Part shown: one piece after another, positions 26,290 through 36,230 of the stretch
Numbering within the stretch: position 1 is the stretch's first letter
Layout: the number at the start of each line of letters is the position of its first letter
Notes under the pieces: model-generated
Databases searched by the model: none
The model's input: only the letters and a program-made list of their open reading frames with translations
Told to the model about the DNA's origin: nothing
Assembly: GCF_009931615.1 (NCBI RefSeq)
Contig: NZ_CP046620.1
Span: 2,123,501 to 2,187,500, forward strand
Reading direction: 5' to 3'
DNA: 64,000 nt
Source: Algicella marina
GTDB lineage: Bacteria; Pseudomonadota; Alphaproteobacteria; Rhodobacterales; Rhodobacteraceae
Position numbers and translations under genes: made by a program

Positions 26290-27591
26290 ATGACCGATCA
26301 GAGCGCTGCACCAGAACGGATTGACGGCAACGGGACAGGACAGCCGGCTGCACCGATGATCCTGCCGTGGGCCTATGCGATCATTCCTTCGCTCGGTGCC
26401 GTGATCTGGTTGCTGGCGGGGCCGGAATCGTCCCTTCGCGTTTCCGGCATGCCGATGGAATTCCTGCCGCTGATCTATCTTCTTGCGATGTTCACTGCCC
26501 TGCGGTCGGGGCTGTCTCGGGACAACTTCCTTCGCATTCCGTCGCTATGGGACAGGGTGCCATTGGCGCTCTTTCTGGCACTCTCCGCCGTGACCCTGGC
26601 CCTTGTAGCCGTCGATCCGGTCCATGGCTTGGCGGAACTCGGAACGCGGATGCTGATCGTCATAACAGGCGTTTTCGTATCTTACCTCATCTGGAAGTTT
26701 GGCCCCAGTTTCGAAGCAGCGATGACGTGGAGCGTCTTTCTGCACGTCGTGGCGCATCTGCCGTTTCTGCTGATCTTCTACATACTTTACATCGGCGATC
26801 CCGCGCTGAACTGGAAAGGCGGGCCGATTGGCTACTGGCATGTTCGTATCTGGGGCATGTTTCTGGCGGCTGCCATCGCGGTCGGGGTTGGCCTCACCCT
26901 TCGCAATCCGAACCGTGGCGAGCGTATCGCGCTTTGGTCAGTGATCGCAGTTCTCATCGGGTTGCTGTTCTGGTCCGGTTCACGGGCACCGATTTTGGGG
27001 CTCGGCATTGCCGGCATTATGACATTTGCACTGTTTCCGCGACGGACGCTGCCAGCGCTCTTGCCACTCGTCCTCGCCGGTGGCGTCGGGATCGCGTTGT
27101 CATTCCTGCCGGAGGTGCCAAATTCCGCCTATGGAGTGCTGAACAGTCTTGAGGAGACGGTAGCCTCCGAAGACGTTGATGGCAGTTCCGGCGGCCGTGT
27201 GACGATGTGGCGGGATGCACTCGTTCTCGTGGCGGAACGACCTCTCTTCGGTCATGGTTTCGATCAATACCGTTTTGTAAATTTCGGACGTTTCGAATGG
27301 GCGCTGCAACCGCACAACGAGTTGATCAACTTCCTTGTGCAGTCGGGCGTGATCGGCAGCCTGCTGATCGTGTTTGTTGCCTTGCGGTTCTGGGTGAAAG
27401 CTCTGCTAAGGGTGCGGCGCAGTGACAGTGCCGCCCGGATCGGCGCATTCACCGCTCTGAACACGCTCATCGTCATTTCATTCTTCGATGGTTCGCTTTA
27501 CCACCCGCAACCGCTGACCTTGGCTGCACTGCTGGCCGCACTATGCCTGCACCCCGGCGCGGATGTGGACAGCACCGCCAAGAGCGCGTAA
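26290..27591 (+). CDS. O-antigen ligase / Wzy-like family membrane protein
   Basis: The 433-residue protein has ten or more hydrophobic segments and the Wzy_C-type periplasmic loop between late helices. Visible markers are SGSRAPILGLGIAGI near 235, GGRVTMWRDALVLVAERPLFGHGFDQY near 300 (read in parts) and LQPHNELINFLVQSG near 340, including the conserved Arg and His regions. Such proteins join or polymerise O-antigen or other surface glycans in the inner membrane. No O-antigen cluster surrounds it. A GTG one codon upstream of the chosen ATG is the only alternative start nearby. Confidence 0.82.
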   Translation: MTDQSAAPERIDGNGTGQPAAPMILPWAYAIIPSLGAVIWLLAGPESSLRVSGMPMEFLPLIYLLAMFTALRSGLSRDNFLRIPSLWDRVPLALFLALSAVTLALVAVDPVHGLAELGTRMLIVITGVFVSYLIWKFGPSFEAAMTWSVFLHVVAHLPFLLIFYILYIGDPALNWKGGPIGYWHVRIWGMFLAAAIAVGVGLTLRNPNRGERIALWSVIAVLIGLLFWSGSRAPILGLGIAGIMTFALFPRRTLPALLPLVLAGGVGIALSFLPEVPNSAYGVLNSLEETVASEDVDGSSGGRVTMWRDALVLVAERPLFGHGFDQYRFVNFGRFEWALQPHNELINFLVQSGVIGSLLIVFVALRFWVKALLRVRRSDSAARIGAFTALNTLIVISFFDGSLYHPQPLTLAALLAALCLHPGADVDSTAKSA

Positions 27592-27624
27592 TAGGCAGCA
27601 GATTCACACTTTTGGGAGCGGCGA

Positions 27625-28188
27625 ATGCCCAAGATCAACGGAAATGAAATCCGGCCCGGCAATATCCTTGAACACAACGATTCCCTTTGGGTTGCGGTCA
27701 AGGTCGGCCACGTGAAGCCCGGCAAGGGCGGCGCCTTTGCACAGGTGGAGATGAAGAACCTGCGCAACGGCTCGAAGCTGAACGAACGCTTCCGCGCCGC
27801 CGACAAGGTGGAGCGTGTGCGGCTGGAGCAGAAGGACCAGCAGTTCCTCTACGAGTCCGATGGCAACCTTGTATTCATGGACACCGAAACCTACGAGCAG
27901 ATCGAACTGCCGGCCGATATTCTTGGTGAACGTCGCCCCTTCCTGCAGGACGGCATGACCATTACCGTGGAATTCCACGACTCCGAAGCCTTGAGCGCAA
28001 CACTGCCGCAAAAGGTCACCTGTACGGTGGAGGAAACGGAGCCTGCGGTGAAGGGGCAGACAGCGGCCAACAGCTTCAAGCCCGCGGTGCTGGACAACGG
28101 CGTCCGCGTCATGATCCCACCCTTCGTGGGTGAGGGCGAGGCTATCGTCGTAAACACCGAAACCATGGAATATTCCGAACGCGCCTGA
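27625..28188 (+). CDS. efp: Translation elongation factor P
   Basis: The 187-residue protein has the three EF-P domains. The first carries [20 protein letters not shown] and the tip loop [17 protein letters not shown], with Lys at the position that can be modified (PGKGGA). The C-terminal OB fold has [22 protein letters not shown] relieves ribosome stalling at polyproline. A clear ribosome site (GGGAG) precedes the ATG and an intrinsic terminator follows. Confidence 0.97.
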   Translation: MPKINGNEIRPGNILEHNDSLWVAVKVGHVKPGKGGAFAQVEMKNLRNGSKLNERFRAADKVERVRLEQKDQQFLYESDGNLVFMDTETYEQIELPADILGERRPFLQDGMTITVEFHDSEALSATLPQKVTCTVEETEPAVKGQTAANSFKPAVLDNGVRVMIPPFVGEGEAIVVNTETMEYSERA

Positions 28189-28212
28189 CGCGGAATTTCG
28201 GCTCCGTGTTCG

Positions 28213-28240
28213 AAACGGCCCGCCCAACGGCGGGCCGTTT
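28213..28240 (+). terminator. Intrinsic terminator after efp
   Basis: AACGGCCCGCC (28214-28224) and GGCGGGCCGTT (28229-28239) form an 11-bp perfect stem with a CAAC loop, flanked by A and T bases. It separates efp from the convergent nucleotidase gene. Confidence 0.85.
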
Positions 28241-28248
28241 CGCGTTTG

Positions 28249-30222
28249 TCAGAGCATTATGCGGTAGAGAGCGAAACCGTCCGCGCCTTCGCCCGCGGCC
28301 TCGATCCGGACCCCCTCGACGCCGGCCATGTGTTCTTCGGCCGCCGGGCCGGTCTCGAACAGGACGGTCGTGCCGTCAAGCGGTGCGAAAGACCAGTTGG
28401 CATCGGCCGAAGGGTTGATGGTCCCCTGTTCGACGATGTAGCGGACGATCACGTCGCGGTTCGTATCGGGGGCGATGAATACTGTGGTGGATCCGTCGGC
28501 GCCGGGGAAGTTGCCGCCGCCGCCAGCCCGGTAATTGTTGGTCGCCACGACGAATTTCTGCGCCGGGTCGATCGGCTGACCCTCGAAAGTCAGGTTGACG
28601 ATCCGGTTAGCGTCCGGATTGATCAGTTCACCCTCGGTATTGTATTTCGACGGCTGGGACACGTCGATCTGGTAGCTGACACCGTCGATTACATCGAAAT
28701 TGTAGCTCGGGAATTCCGGGTTCAGCAAAACTGCATCCTGCGCGCCCGGATCGATCTGGTTGAAGATCCCGGCAGAACGTTCCAGCCAGTCCTTCACCGT
28801 CGCGCCGTCAATCACGACGGCCCGCGCCGTGTTGGGATAGAGGTAGAGATCGGCGACGTTCTTGATCGCCACCGGCCCCGGCTTGACGTCCGTGTAGTAT
28901 TCCGGCCCACCCCGGCCGCCGGCCTTGAAGGGTGCCGCTGCCGAGAGGATCGGCAGCCCCTCCCACTCGGTGCCCTGCATCATCTGTTGAATGTACCAAG
29001 TCTGCGCCTGACTGACGATCTGGACGGAAGGATCGTCCGCCACCAGCGCAAAATAGGAATGAAGCGGCGCGGATGTCTCGCCTACCGCACGACGGACATA
29101 TTCCAGCGTCTCATCATGGCTTTTCTGTGCAGCGGCCAGCACGGGGGCGTAATCCTCCACCGTCGGAACATAGGCTCGGTCCTCCCGCGTGTAGATGCCC
29201 CTCAGTTCGCTCATTGAATCGGCGATCCGCCAGCTGGCACCATCCCTTTCCAGCATCAGGTCGATCACGCCCAAATGGCTGCCCCAGAAGCCACCCATCG
29301 TGGCCGGCTTGCCCATAAGGCGGCCCGTCTCCGGGTCCAGCCCTTCGGCAGCCTCGTAGCCGGTGCCAGGAAATTCGCGATGGTGGTGGCCGGTCACGAT
29401 GGCGTCGACACCCTCGACCCCGGCAAGGTAGAGCGAGGCGTTCTCCATCCCGTCACTCGCCTGATCAGTAGAAATGCCGGAGTGGCTGAGCGCTATGATG
29501 ATGTCGGCCCCTGCCTCCTTCATCTCCGGCACCCAGGCCTTCGCCACCTCGATGATATCGCGCGCATTGGCCGACCCTTCGAGATGGCGTTTGTCCCAGT
29601 TCATGATCTGCGGCGGACAGAAGCCGATGAAGCCAACCTTGATGGGCGCCTCGGCACCCGTGCCGTCCACCAGCGTCTTCTCGACGATGACGTAGGGTTT
29701 AACGAACAGTGCGTCGTCCCGCGGGCTGCTGGCCAGCGCACCCTTGACCACATTGGCACTCACCACCGGGAAGTTCGCCCCGGAAATGGTCTTCATCAGG
29801 AAATCCAGCCCGTAGTTGAACTCGTGGTTTCCAAACGTGGAGGCGTCGTAGCGCAGAACGTTCATCGCTTCTATGATCGGGTGCATGTCGCCTTCCTTCA
29901 TGCCCCGCTCATAAGCGATGTAATCACCCATCGGGTTGCCCTGCAAAAAATCGCCGTTGTCCACCAGCATCGTGTTGGCAGCCTCTGCGCGTATTGCCTC
30001 GATCAGGCTGGCCGTGCGCGAAAGGCCCAGCGAATCGCTGGGTCTATCGGCGTAGTAGTCGTAGGGAAACACATGGACATGCAGGTCCGTTGTCGACATC
30101 ACGCGCAGATGCGCTGTGCCGGCGGCGGCGAAGGCCGTATAGGGATGCGCCATTACCAGCGCACCGGCGGCACTGCCAGTTGCCAGGAATCCTCGGCGTG
30201 TCGGATGGAAGAAATTTGCCAT
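28249..30222 (-). CDS. cpdB: Bifunctional 2',3'-cyclic-nucleotide 2'-phosphodiesterase / 3'-nucleotidase
   Basis: The 657-residue exported enzyme starts with a twin-arginine type leader ([15 protein letters not shown], then AHPYTAFA). The metallophosphoesterase domain follows with [38 protein letters not shown] and [11 protein letters not shown]-terminal 5'-nucleotidase substrate domain has [16 protein letters not shown]. CpdB degrades 2',3'-cyclic nucleotides and 3'-nucleotides in the periplasm for phosphate and nucleoside recovery. The start at MANFFHP gives a compact Tat leader; an upstream start would bury it. Confidence 0.9.
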   Translation of the reverse strand: MANFFHPTRRGFLATGSAAGALVMAHPYTAFAAAGTAHLRVMSTTDLHVHVFPYDYYADRPSDSLGLSRTASLIEAIRAEAANTMLVDNGDFLQGNPMGDYIAYERGMKEGDMHPIIEAMNVLRYDASTFGNHEFNYGLDFLMKTISGANFPVVSANVVKGALASSPRDDALFVKPYVIVEKTLVDGTGAEAPIKVGFIGFCPPQIMNWDKRHLEGSANARDIIEVAKAWVPEMKEAGADIIIALSHSGISTDQASDGMENASLYLAGVEGVDAIVTGHHHREFPGTGYEAAEGLDPETGRLMGKPATMGGFWGSHLGVIDLMLERDGASWRIADSMSELRGIYTREDRAYVPTVEDYAPVLAAAQKSHDETLEYVRRAVGETSAPLHSYFALVADDPSVQIVSQAQTWYIQQMMQGTEWEGLPILSAAAPFKAGGRGGPEYYTDVKPGPVAIKNVADLYLYPNTARAVVIDGATVKDWLERSAGIFNQIDPGAQDAVLLNPEFPSYNFDVIDGVSYQIDVSQPSKYNTEGELINPDANRIVNLTFEGQPIDPAQKFVVATNNYRAGGGGNFPGADGSTTVFIAPDTNRDVIVRYIVEQGTINPSADANWSFAPLDGTTVLFETGPAAEEHMAGVEGVRIEAAGEGADGFALYRIML

Positions 30223-30294
30223 GATGGCCCCCTCTGTCGGATCTGTGCGGACTGCAGTTACCCCATGTCCGTCTGGGTTTTGTGACATCCGCTG

Positions 30295-31356
30295 TCAGGC
30301 CTCATCGGTAATCGTCTCCACGGAAGTGATCATCGGCAGATGCTCAGCCAGCACGTCCCAAGTCTCTCCTTCGTCGCGGCTGCCGAACACGGTGCCGGAT
30401 GCAGTACCGAAATAGACGCCCACGGACTCGCATGAGTCAACGGCCATCGCCTGCCGCAGCACCGTCAGGTACGCATGCCGCTGCGGCAAGCCGGAGCGCA
30501 TGTCATGCCACGTAGCGCCACCATCACGCGTACGCCAGACCGCCGCCTTGGCATCGGGCATATAGCGTCCGGTGGAATCGCCGTTCATCGGTATGTACCA
30601 TGCAGTCTGCGCGTCTCGCGGATGTACCGACACGGGAAAGCCGAAGCTGCTGGGCAAGCCCGCTTCGATACTGCGCCACGTTTTGCCGGCGTCATCGCTG
30701 CGATACATGCCGCAATGGTTCTGCTGGTAGAGTATATCGTTGCCCGCAAGGGCGATGCCATGCACGCATTGTCCGATTTCCGGATAACGCTGATCCTCTG
30801 GCATGAAATCAGCCCGTGTTCCGTGGTTGCGCGGCTCCCAGCTCCTGCCGCCGTCTTCTGTGAAGAAGACACCTGCCGTAGATATCCCGACCCAGATCCG
30901 CGCCGGGTCCTGTGGGTCGGGTACGATGTGATGCAGGGTCAGCCCCGCCCCGCCCGGTTGCCACTGCCCGCGCGATGGATGTTCGCTCAACGCCTTCAGG
31001 TGTTGCCATGTCTCGCCGCCGTCTTCGCTGCGAAACAGGGCCGCCGGTCGCACGCCCGCAAAGACGGACCCCGCGGTGCAGGCGAGTGACCAGACCCGGT
31101 CTATCGTCTCGCCCTCGATGTCTATGCCCTTGCCGGACCGTGCCCATGATTTGCCAAAGTCGTCGGTCCGCCAGACATCCAGCCCGTGCCACTCCGACCC
31201 GCCGGCTGCGTAGATCCGCCCGTTGCCGTCACCGGCCACATGGTTGATCGGCCAGTGGTCGCAGAAAGGACCATGGATCGCCCAGTCCTCTCGTGGCGCG
31301 TCGCTTTGCAGAAAGAAAGCACCCTTGTTGGTGCCGAGAAGAATTTTTACACCCAT
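30295..31356 (-). CDS. BNR/Asp-box repeat beta-propeller protein (sialidase-like fold)
   Basis: The 353-residue protein contains repeated Asp-box units: SEDGGETWQHL, TEDGGRSWEPR, SDDAGKTWRSI, RDGGATWHDM and SRDEGETWDVL, each at the turn of a propeller blade. It begins MGVKILLGTNKGAFFLQSD with no signal peptide, so it is probably cytoplasmic. Proteins of this type are often annotated as exo-alpha-sialidase or glycosyl hydrolase, but I see no catalytic sialidase pattern and the function is unknown. The chosen ATG avoids 39 unrelated upstream residues. Confidence 0.8.
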   Translation of the reverse strand: MGVKILLGTNKGAFFLQSDAPREDWAIHGPFCDHWPINHVAGDGNGRIYAAGGSEWHGLDVWRTDDFGKSWARSGKGIDIEGETIDRVWSLACTAGSVFAGVRPAALFRSEDGGETWQHLKALSEHPSRGQWQPGGAGLTLHHIVPDPQDPARIWVGISTAGVFFTEDGGRSWEPRNHGTRADFMPEDQRYPEIGQCVHGIALAGNDILYQQNHCGMYRSDDAGKTWRSIEAGLPSSFGFPVSVHPRDAQTAWYIPMNGDSTGRYMPDAKAAVWRTRDGGATWHDMRSGLPQRHAYLTVLRQAMAVDSCESVGVYFGTASGTVFGSRDEGETWDVLAEHLPMITSVETITDEA

Positions 31357-31484
31357 GCCAGCCCCCAGGATCAGGTTGGCAAAGCATACACAAGAATCGC
31401 GCAAGCTCGTAGCGTGTTCTGCTTTCCCTTCCTGCCCGATGCCGCTAAGAGAGGCGCGCAACTCCAAAATCACGTGGTTTCGAA

Positions 31485-32276
31485 ATGTCCCAGGCCTCCG
31501 CCAACCTAAACGTCATGATCAAGGCCGCTCGCAAGGCGGCACGGAGCCTCGTGCGCGATTTCGGCGAAGTGGAAAGCCTTCAGGTGACGTCCAAGTCCGC
31601 CGGTGACTTCGTAAGTCGCGCGGATATCAAGGCGGAAGAGATCATCCGCGAGACCCTGACGGAAGCCCGCCCCAATTACGGCTGGATGGGCGAGGAGAGC
31701 GAGGAAGTCAAAGGAGCGGATCCGACGCGTCGTTGGATCGTCGATCCGTTGGATGGCACCACCAACTTTCTTCACGGCATGCCGCACTGGGCCGTATCCA
31801 TCGCGCTGGAGCATCGCGGCCAGATCGTCGCAGCGGTGGTATACGACCCGGTGAAGGACGAGATGTTCACTTCCGAAAAGGGCGCTGGCACCTGGCTGAA
31901 TGACAGACGCTTGCGTGTCACCAATCGCTCCACGTTGATCGAATGCATTTTCTCGACCGGAATTCCCTTCGCCGGCAGCACCTATCTGCCGATGGAACTG
32001 CGCCAGATCGCCAAGGTTGCACCCACCTGTGCCGGCATTCGACGCTGGGGTGCTGCCGCGCTGGATCTCGCCTATGTCGCCGCCGGTCGATACGACGGCT
32101 TCTGGGAAGCAAACCTCAAGCCGTGGGACATTGCCGCCGGATTGCTGCTTGTCACCGAGGCGGGGGGCTTCGTCGAACCTTTGGCCGCCGGCGGCGACAT
32201 GTTCGACAAGGGCGGCGTCATTGCCGCCAACGCCGAAGTGTTCGAGCGGTTCAAGGGACTTGTCAGAGACGCGTGA
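31485..32276 (+). CDS. suhB: Inositol-1-monophosphatase (SuhB family)
   Basis: The 263-residue phosphatase has GEESEEVKGADPTRRWIVDP, DPLDGTTNFLHGMPHWAVSI and the C-terminal WDIAAGLLLVTEAGG metal-binding motifs. The NFLHG wording is characteristic of SuhB. It dephosphorylates inositol 1-phosphate; in E. coli SuhB also acts in rRNA antitermination. It is distinct from the HisN-type paralogue at 1005-1817. Its 3' end overlaps the convergent ygfZ gene by 14 bases. Confidence 0.93.
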   Translation: MSQASANLNVMIKAARKAARSLVRDFGEVESLQVTSKSAGDFVSRADIKAEEIIRETLTEARPNYGWMGEESEEVKGADPTRRWIVDPLDGTTNFLHGMPHWAVSIALEHRGQIVAAVVYDPVKDEMFTSEKGAGTWLNDRRLRVTNRSTLIECIFSTGIPFAGSTYLPMELRQIAKVAPTCAGIRRWGAAALDLAYVAAGRYDGFWEANLKPWDIAAGLLLVTEAGGFVEPLAAGGDMFDKGGVIAANAEVFERFKGLVRDA

Positions 32277-33048
32277 CTAGCGCCGCGCCTGCCCGCATCT
32301 CACCGGTCGCGCGGTCGAACCGCAGATGAGCTAAACCCTTTCCGTCCGCCGTGCTGTAAAGCGTCCCGGCCGCCTTGCCGTCGGCGAGTATTTCCGTGCC
32401 CGCAGGGGGCGCTTCGCCTTCAACCGCGACCTGTACGAGGCCCTTCTTCAGCTCCGTCTTGTGCTTCATACGGGCGGTCACTTCCTGCCCGACATAACAG
32501 CCCTTGCGGAAATCCACACCGTGCAGGGCCTCAAAACCGGCTTCGAGAATGTAGCTCTCGTCGGCCAGCAACTCGATGCCGGTTTCAGGCACGGCATGGT
32601 CAATCCGCAGTCGCGTCCAGTCGTCGTCGGTCGCCGGTTCCATTCCTGAAATTCGCTCTGCAAGCCCGTGGCCATACATCCGCCAGCCAAGGTCAGGATG
32701 GCGTGGATCCGCCACGACGCCCTCGCCCTCGGGTTTCGTACCAAAGACCTGGGCGATCTGCACGTCGCTCGGTTCGATCTCCACCTTGCGCCGGAGGCGG
32801 TACATCGTCAGTCGCTGCGCCAATTGCGGTGCGCGGTCCGCAGCGCTATCAAGCAACAGGCTGTCACCATCCGACACCACGAGAAAATCGAACAGATACT
32901 TGCCTTGCGGCGTCAGCAGGGCCGCATAGATCGCGCCACTGGCCACCCCGCCCAGATCATTGCTGACAAGATCCTGCAGAAAATCCACATGCTCCGGCCC
33001 GCTGACCCGCAATACCGTCCGACTGTTCAGCACCCTGCCCTTTTGCAT
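32263..33048 (-). CDS. ygfZ: Folate-binding protein YgfZ (iron-sulfur cluster repair)
   Basis: The 261-residue GcvT-like protein has the diagnostic KGCYVGQEVTARMKHK motif near residue 190 with the conserved Cys. YgfZ uses folate in maintenance or repair of some Fe-S enzymes. The start MQKGRVLNSR is taken because an ATG eight codons upstream adds basic residues outside the fold. It overlaps suhB tail to tail and diverges from the GT2 gene with 61 bases between starts. Confidence 0.92.
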   Translation of the reverse strand: MQKGRVLNSRTVLRVSGPEHVDFLQDLVSNDLGGVASGAIYAALLTPQGKYLFDFLVVSDGDSLLLDSAADRAPQLAQRLTMYRLRRKVEIEPSDVQIAQVFGTKPEGEGVVADPRHPDLGWRMYGHGLAERISGMEPATDDDWTRLRIDHAVPETGIELLADESYILEAGFEALHGVDFRKGCYVGQEVTARMKHKTELKKGLVQVAVEGEAPPAGTEILADGKAAGTLYSTADGKGLAHLRFDRATGEMRAGAALVTRL

Positions 33049-33109
33049 CCTCGCAATCCTCCTTCCGCTCACTTATAACCTGCGCAAGGAAAATACACCC
33101 CCGGATGCC

Positions 33110-33802
33110 ATGCCCGCCCCCATCTCGATCATCATCCCGACGTTGCGGGCCGAGAACACCATCGGCCCGACCCTTTCCAGCCTGGCGGAGGGCCTCACCT
33201 CCGGCCTGATCCGCGAGCTGATCATCAGCGAAGGCGGTGAATCCGCCGAGATGGCAGAAATCGCGGATCAAGCAGGAGCCGTGTTCCTAACCGGTCCCGC
33301 CGGTCGGGGCGGTCAGTTGCAGCGCGCGGCGGACACGGCGGTTGGCGACTGGCTGCTGTTTCTCCACGCCGACACACGACTGGCCCCAGGCTGGCCGGAA
33401 GCCGTGCGACGGCATCTGTCCGAGGGGGAGCGCAAGGCGGGATACTTCCGGTTACGCTTCGACGCAAAGGGCATCGCGCCGGCGTTCATTGCCCATTGGA
33501 CCAACCTGCGTGCCCGAATGTTCGGCTTGCCTTTTGGCGATCAGGGCCTGCTGGTGCCGCGCCAACTCTATGACAAGGCAGGCGGTTACCGGAATATGCC
33601 GCTGATGGAAGACGTGGCCCTCGTTCGGGCGCTGCGTGGCAATCTGCGGGCGATTGCGCATCCGGCTGAGACATCCGCGATCCGTTACCGCAGGGAAGGC
33701 TGGTGCCGACGCGGTGCCCGCAATCAGTGGCTGTTGCTTCGCTATTTCCTTGGCGTATCCCCGGAGACCCTCGCAAGAGAGTATGCCGCCAGGCAGGGCT
33801 GA
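33110..33802 (+). CDS. Family 2 glycosyltransferase, TIGR04283 type
   Basis: The 230-residue enzyme has a compact GT-A fold: ISIIIPTLRAENTIGPTL at the start, ELIISEGGESAEMAEIA, LLFLHADTRLAPGW with the DxD-like metal site, and FGDQGLLVPRQLYDKAGGY. TIGR04283 enzymes often lie with TIGR04282-type partners and form unknown glycolipids; no partner is present here. The start MPAPISII follows a weak AAGGA about 19 bases upstream, so the precise start is not certain (another ATG lies five bases earlier in a different frame). Confidence 0.85.
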   Translation: MPAPISIIIPTLRAENTIGPTLSSLAEGLTSGLIRELIISEGGESAEMAEIADQAGAVFLTGPAGRGGQLQRAADTAVGDWLLFLHADTRLAPGWPEAVRRHLSEGERKAGYFRLRFDAKGIAPAFIAHWTNLRARMFGLPFGDQGLLVPRQLYDKAGGYRNMPLMEDVALVRALRGNLRAIAHPAETSAIRYRREGWCRRGARNQWLLLRYFLGVSPETLAREYAARQG

Positions 33803-33830
33803 TGATTCCGCAACACCGGTAACTTTTCCT

Positions 33831-33859
33831 TTGAGCCTTTCTGGAAACGGGACTAGGAC
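33831..33859 (+). promoter_or_regulatory. Candidate promoter of the class V aminotransferase gene
   Basis: TTGAGC (33831-33836), a 17-base spacer and TAGGAC (33854-33859) lie about 25 bases before the start codon at 33885. AAGGAG follows at a good distance from the ATG. Confidence 0.4.
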
Positions 33860-33884
33860 TTTTCGGATTCGAAGGAGTTTCCAA

Positions 33885-35111
33885 ATGTCCCTCAAGGCCG
33901 GCCGCCACACCCTTTCCATTCCCGGTCCTTCCGTCATGCCGGAGCGTGTCCTGCGTGCAATGCATCAGGGGGCGCCGAACATCTACGAGGGCGCGTTGAT
34001 GGAGACCACCGCCAAGGTGTTCAGCCAGTTGAAGACGGTGGCGAGGACGGATGGCGATGTGGCGATGTACATCGCCAATGGCCATGGCGCATGGGAAGCC
34101 TCACTCTGGAACACGCTTGCGCCGGGAGAAACCGCGCTTGTGCTTGCTACCGGCCGTTTCGGCAAGGGGTGGGCAGAGATGGCCCGGAGGCTCGGCATCC
34201 AGGTCGAATTGATGGATTTCGGCACCGCGGCACCCGCCGATCCCGCACGGGTCGCCGAGCGGCTACGCGCGGACAAGGCCCATAAGATCAAGGCGATTAT
34301 GACGGTGCAGACGGATACCGCCTCTTCTGTCCGCAACGATGTTGCCGCCCTCGGCCGCGTGATCGGTGAAACGGGCCACCCGGCGCTGTTCATGGTCGAT
34401 TGCATTGCCAGCCTTGCTTGTGAACGCTTCGAAATGGATGCCTGGGGTGTCGACGTCATGGTCGCCGGCTGCCAGAAAGGCTTGATGGTGCCTCCGGGAA
34501 CCAGCTTCGTCTTTGCCAACGACCGTGCACAGAAGGCGCAGGCGCGGCTCGAAAGGGTGTCACCCTACTTCGATTGGGCGCCACGGATGAACCCGCAGAT
34601 GTTCTACCAACGTTTCGGTGGTACGGCGCCGACACACCATCTCTTTGGCCTCGATGTGGCGCTCGACATGATTCTGGAAGAGGAAGGGCTGGAGAACGTC
34701 TGGCGTCGGCACGAAACCCTTGCCGGTTGTGTCTGGGCAGCCGTCGACGCATGGTCCGCCACCAGCGAAATTCATCCCAATATCAACGATCTGGCCCATC
34801 GTTCCTGCGCCGTTACCACCATCCACACCCGACCGGGAGATGCCCCGCTCCTGCGCCGGTGGTGCGAGGAAGAGGCCAACCTGACGCTGGGTATCGGTCT
34901 CGGGCTGGATGATGCCTCGGGGCTGCCGCCGGGCGAAAGCCTGTTCCGCATCGGCCACATGGGTCATCTGAGCCCGCCAATGATCCTCGGCACTCTCGCG
35001 ACGGTCGATGCCGGCCTGAAATCACTCGGCATTGCCCACGGGCATGGGGCCATGGAGGCGGCAACAGCGGCTCTGACTGTCATCGGCACCGCGGCAAAAG
35101 CTGCCGAATAG
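33885..35111 (+). CDS. Class V PLP aminotransferase (serine/alanine-glyoxylate type)
   Basis: The 408-residue enzyme has the alanine-glyoxylate/serine-glyoxylate aminotransferase fold: SIPGPSVMPERVLRAM, YIANGHGAWEASLWNTLAPG, MVDCIASLACERFEMD and the PLP lysine in VAGCQKGLMVPPG (about residue 198). It would move amino groups between glyoxylate and serine or alanine, or act like PucG in purine breakdown. No serine-cycle gene is adjacent, so the donor is open. GAAGGAG before the ATG supports the start. Confidence 0.88.
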   Translation: MSLKAGRHTLSIPGPSVMPERVLRAMHQGAPNIYEGALMETTAKVFSQLKTVARTDGDVAMYIANGHGAWEASLWNTLAPGETALVLATGRFGKGWAEMARRLGIQVELMDFGTAAPADPARVAERLRADKAHKIKAIMTVQTDTASSVRNDVAALGRVIGETGHPALFMVDCIASLACERFEMDAWGVDVMVAGCQKGLMVPPGTSFVFANDRAQKAQARLERVSPYFDWAPRMNPQMFYQRFGGTAPTHHLFGLDVALDMILEEEGLENVWRRHETLAGCVWAAVDAWSATSEIHPNINDLAHRSCAVTTIHTRPGDAPLLRRWCEEEANLTLGIGLGLDDASGLPPGESLFRIGHMGHLSPPMILGTLATVDAGLKSLGIAHGHGAMEAATAALTVIGTAAKAAE

Positions 35112-35128
35112 CTTATGATACCAGCATC

Positions 35129-36226
35129 TTAGCGGATCGCGGCCAGCGCCTTGGGCAAGGCGTCGCGAAGGACCTTGAGGTCCTGCGGTCGGCCGGCACT
35201 GATGCGGATGCAGCGATCCTGCGGGGCGACGAACGGCATGCGCACGAAGACGCCGGCCTCGGCCAGCGCCGCGACGAGGGCACGGGCGAAGGCACCGTCC
35301 CGGCCGCAGTCTATGGTTGCGAAGTTTGTGGCCGAAGGCAGTGCCCGCAAACCGTTTTCCCCGGCGATTTCACCAATGTTCGCAAGGGATTGGCGAACCC
35401 GGAAGATCGTGCTGCGCAGGTGGGGGTCATCCTCCAGCGCGGCCAATGCACCGATCTGGGCCAAACGGTTCATGCCGAAATGATTGCGAATTTTTTCAAA
35501 TGCCCGGATCGTGGTTTCAGCACCGATCGCATAGCCGACACGCGCCCCAGCCAAGCCGTAACCCTTTGAAAAGGTTCGCATCCGAACGATATTTTCCGCT
35601 GTCACGTCCAGCGGCGGGATCGCACCGCGAGGGGCGAAATCGCAATAGGCTTCGTCGAGGCAGAGCAGCGTGTCCGGTGGCAATGCCGAGATCAGTTCCG
35701 CGATCTGCCCGGCGCTGATCCAACTGCCCATCGGATTGTCGGGGTTCGCAAGGTAGACCAGCGCGGCGTTGGTGGATTGTGCCGCCTTAGCAAGGCCTTG
35801 CGCATCCTCGGCATCGTCGCGGTACGGAACTTTCGTCAGGGCGCCGCCGACGCTGGCGACATGGTAGTTGAAAGTCGGATAGGCACCGTCGGAGGTGACG
35901 ACCGGAGTGCCCGGGCCTACCAGCAGGCGCACCAGCGTGCCGAGCAAACCGTCGATCCCTTCGCCAACGACGATATTTTCAGCTTTAATTCCATGATGTT
36001 GCGCCAGCGCGTGGCGCAGATCATGGCTCTCCGGATCGCCATACATCCAGAGGCCGGCGGCGGCTTTCTGCATCGCCTCGACCGCTTTTGGCGACGGCCC
36101 GAAGACGCTTTCGTTGGCGCCGAGACGGGCGCTGAAACGGCGGCCCATGCGACGCTCCTGAGCTTCGGGGCCGACGAACGGCACCGTAGCGGGCAGGCCG
36201 GAGACGATTTCCGTCCACCGCGGCAA
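35129..36226 (-). CDS. Class I/II PLP aminotransferase, histidinol-phosphate aminotransferase-like
   Basis: The 365-residue fold type I enzyme has LGANESVFGPSPKAVEAM, YLANPDNPMGSWI, LCLDEAYCDFAP and the PLP lysine in RTFSKGYGLAGARVG (about residue 221). This is the HisC family, but the long N-terminus before LGANES suggests a second, HisC-like paralogue. It could act on histidinol phosphate, phenylpyruvate or another substrate. It follows valS by four bases on the same strand, so both are likely on one transcript. Confidence 0.85.
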   Translation of the reverse strand: MPRWTEIVSGLPATVPFVGPEAQERRMGRRFSARLGANESVFGPSPKAVEAMQKAAAGLWMYGDPESHDLRHALAQHHGIKAENIVVGEGIDGLLGTLVRLLVGPGTPVVTSDGAYPTFNYHVASVGGALTKVPYRDDAEDAQGLAKAAQSTNAALVYLANPDNPMGSWISAGQIAELISALPPDTLLCLDEAYCDFAPRGAIPPLDVTAENIVRMRTFSKGYGLAGARVGYAIGAETTIRAFEKIRNHFGMNRLAQIGALAALEDDPHLRSTIFRVRQSLANIGEIAGENGLRALPSATNFATIDCGRDGAFARALVAALAEAGVFVRMPFVAPQDRCIRISAGRPQDLKVLRDALPKALAAIR

Positions 36227-36230
36227 TGGG

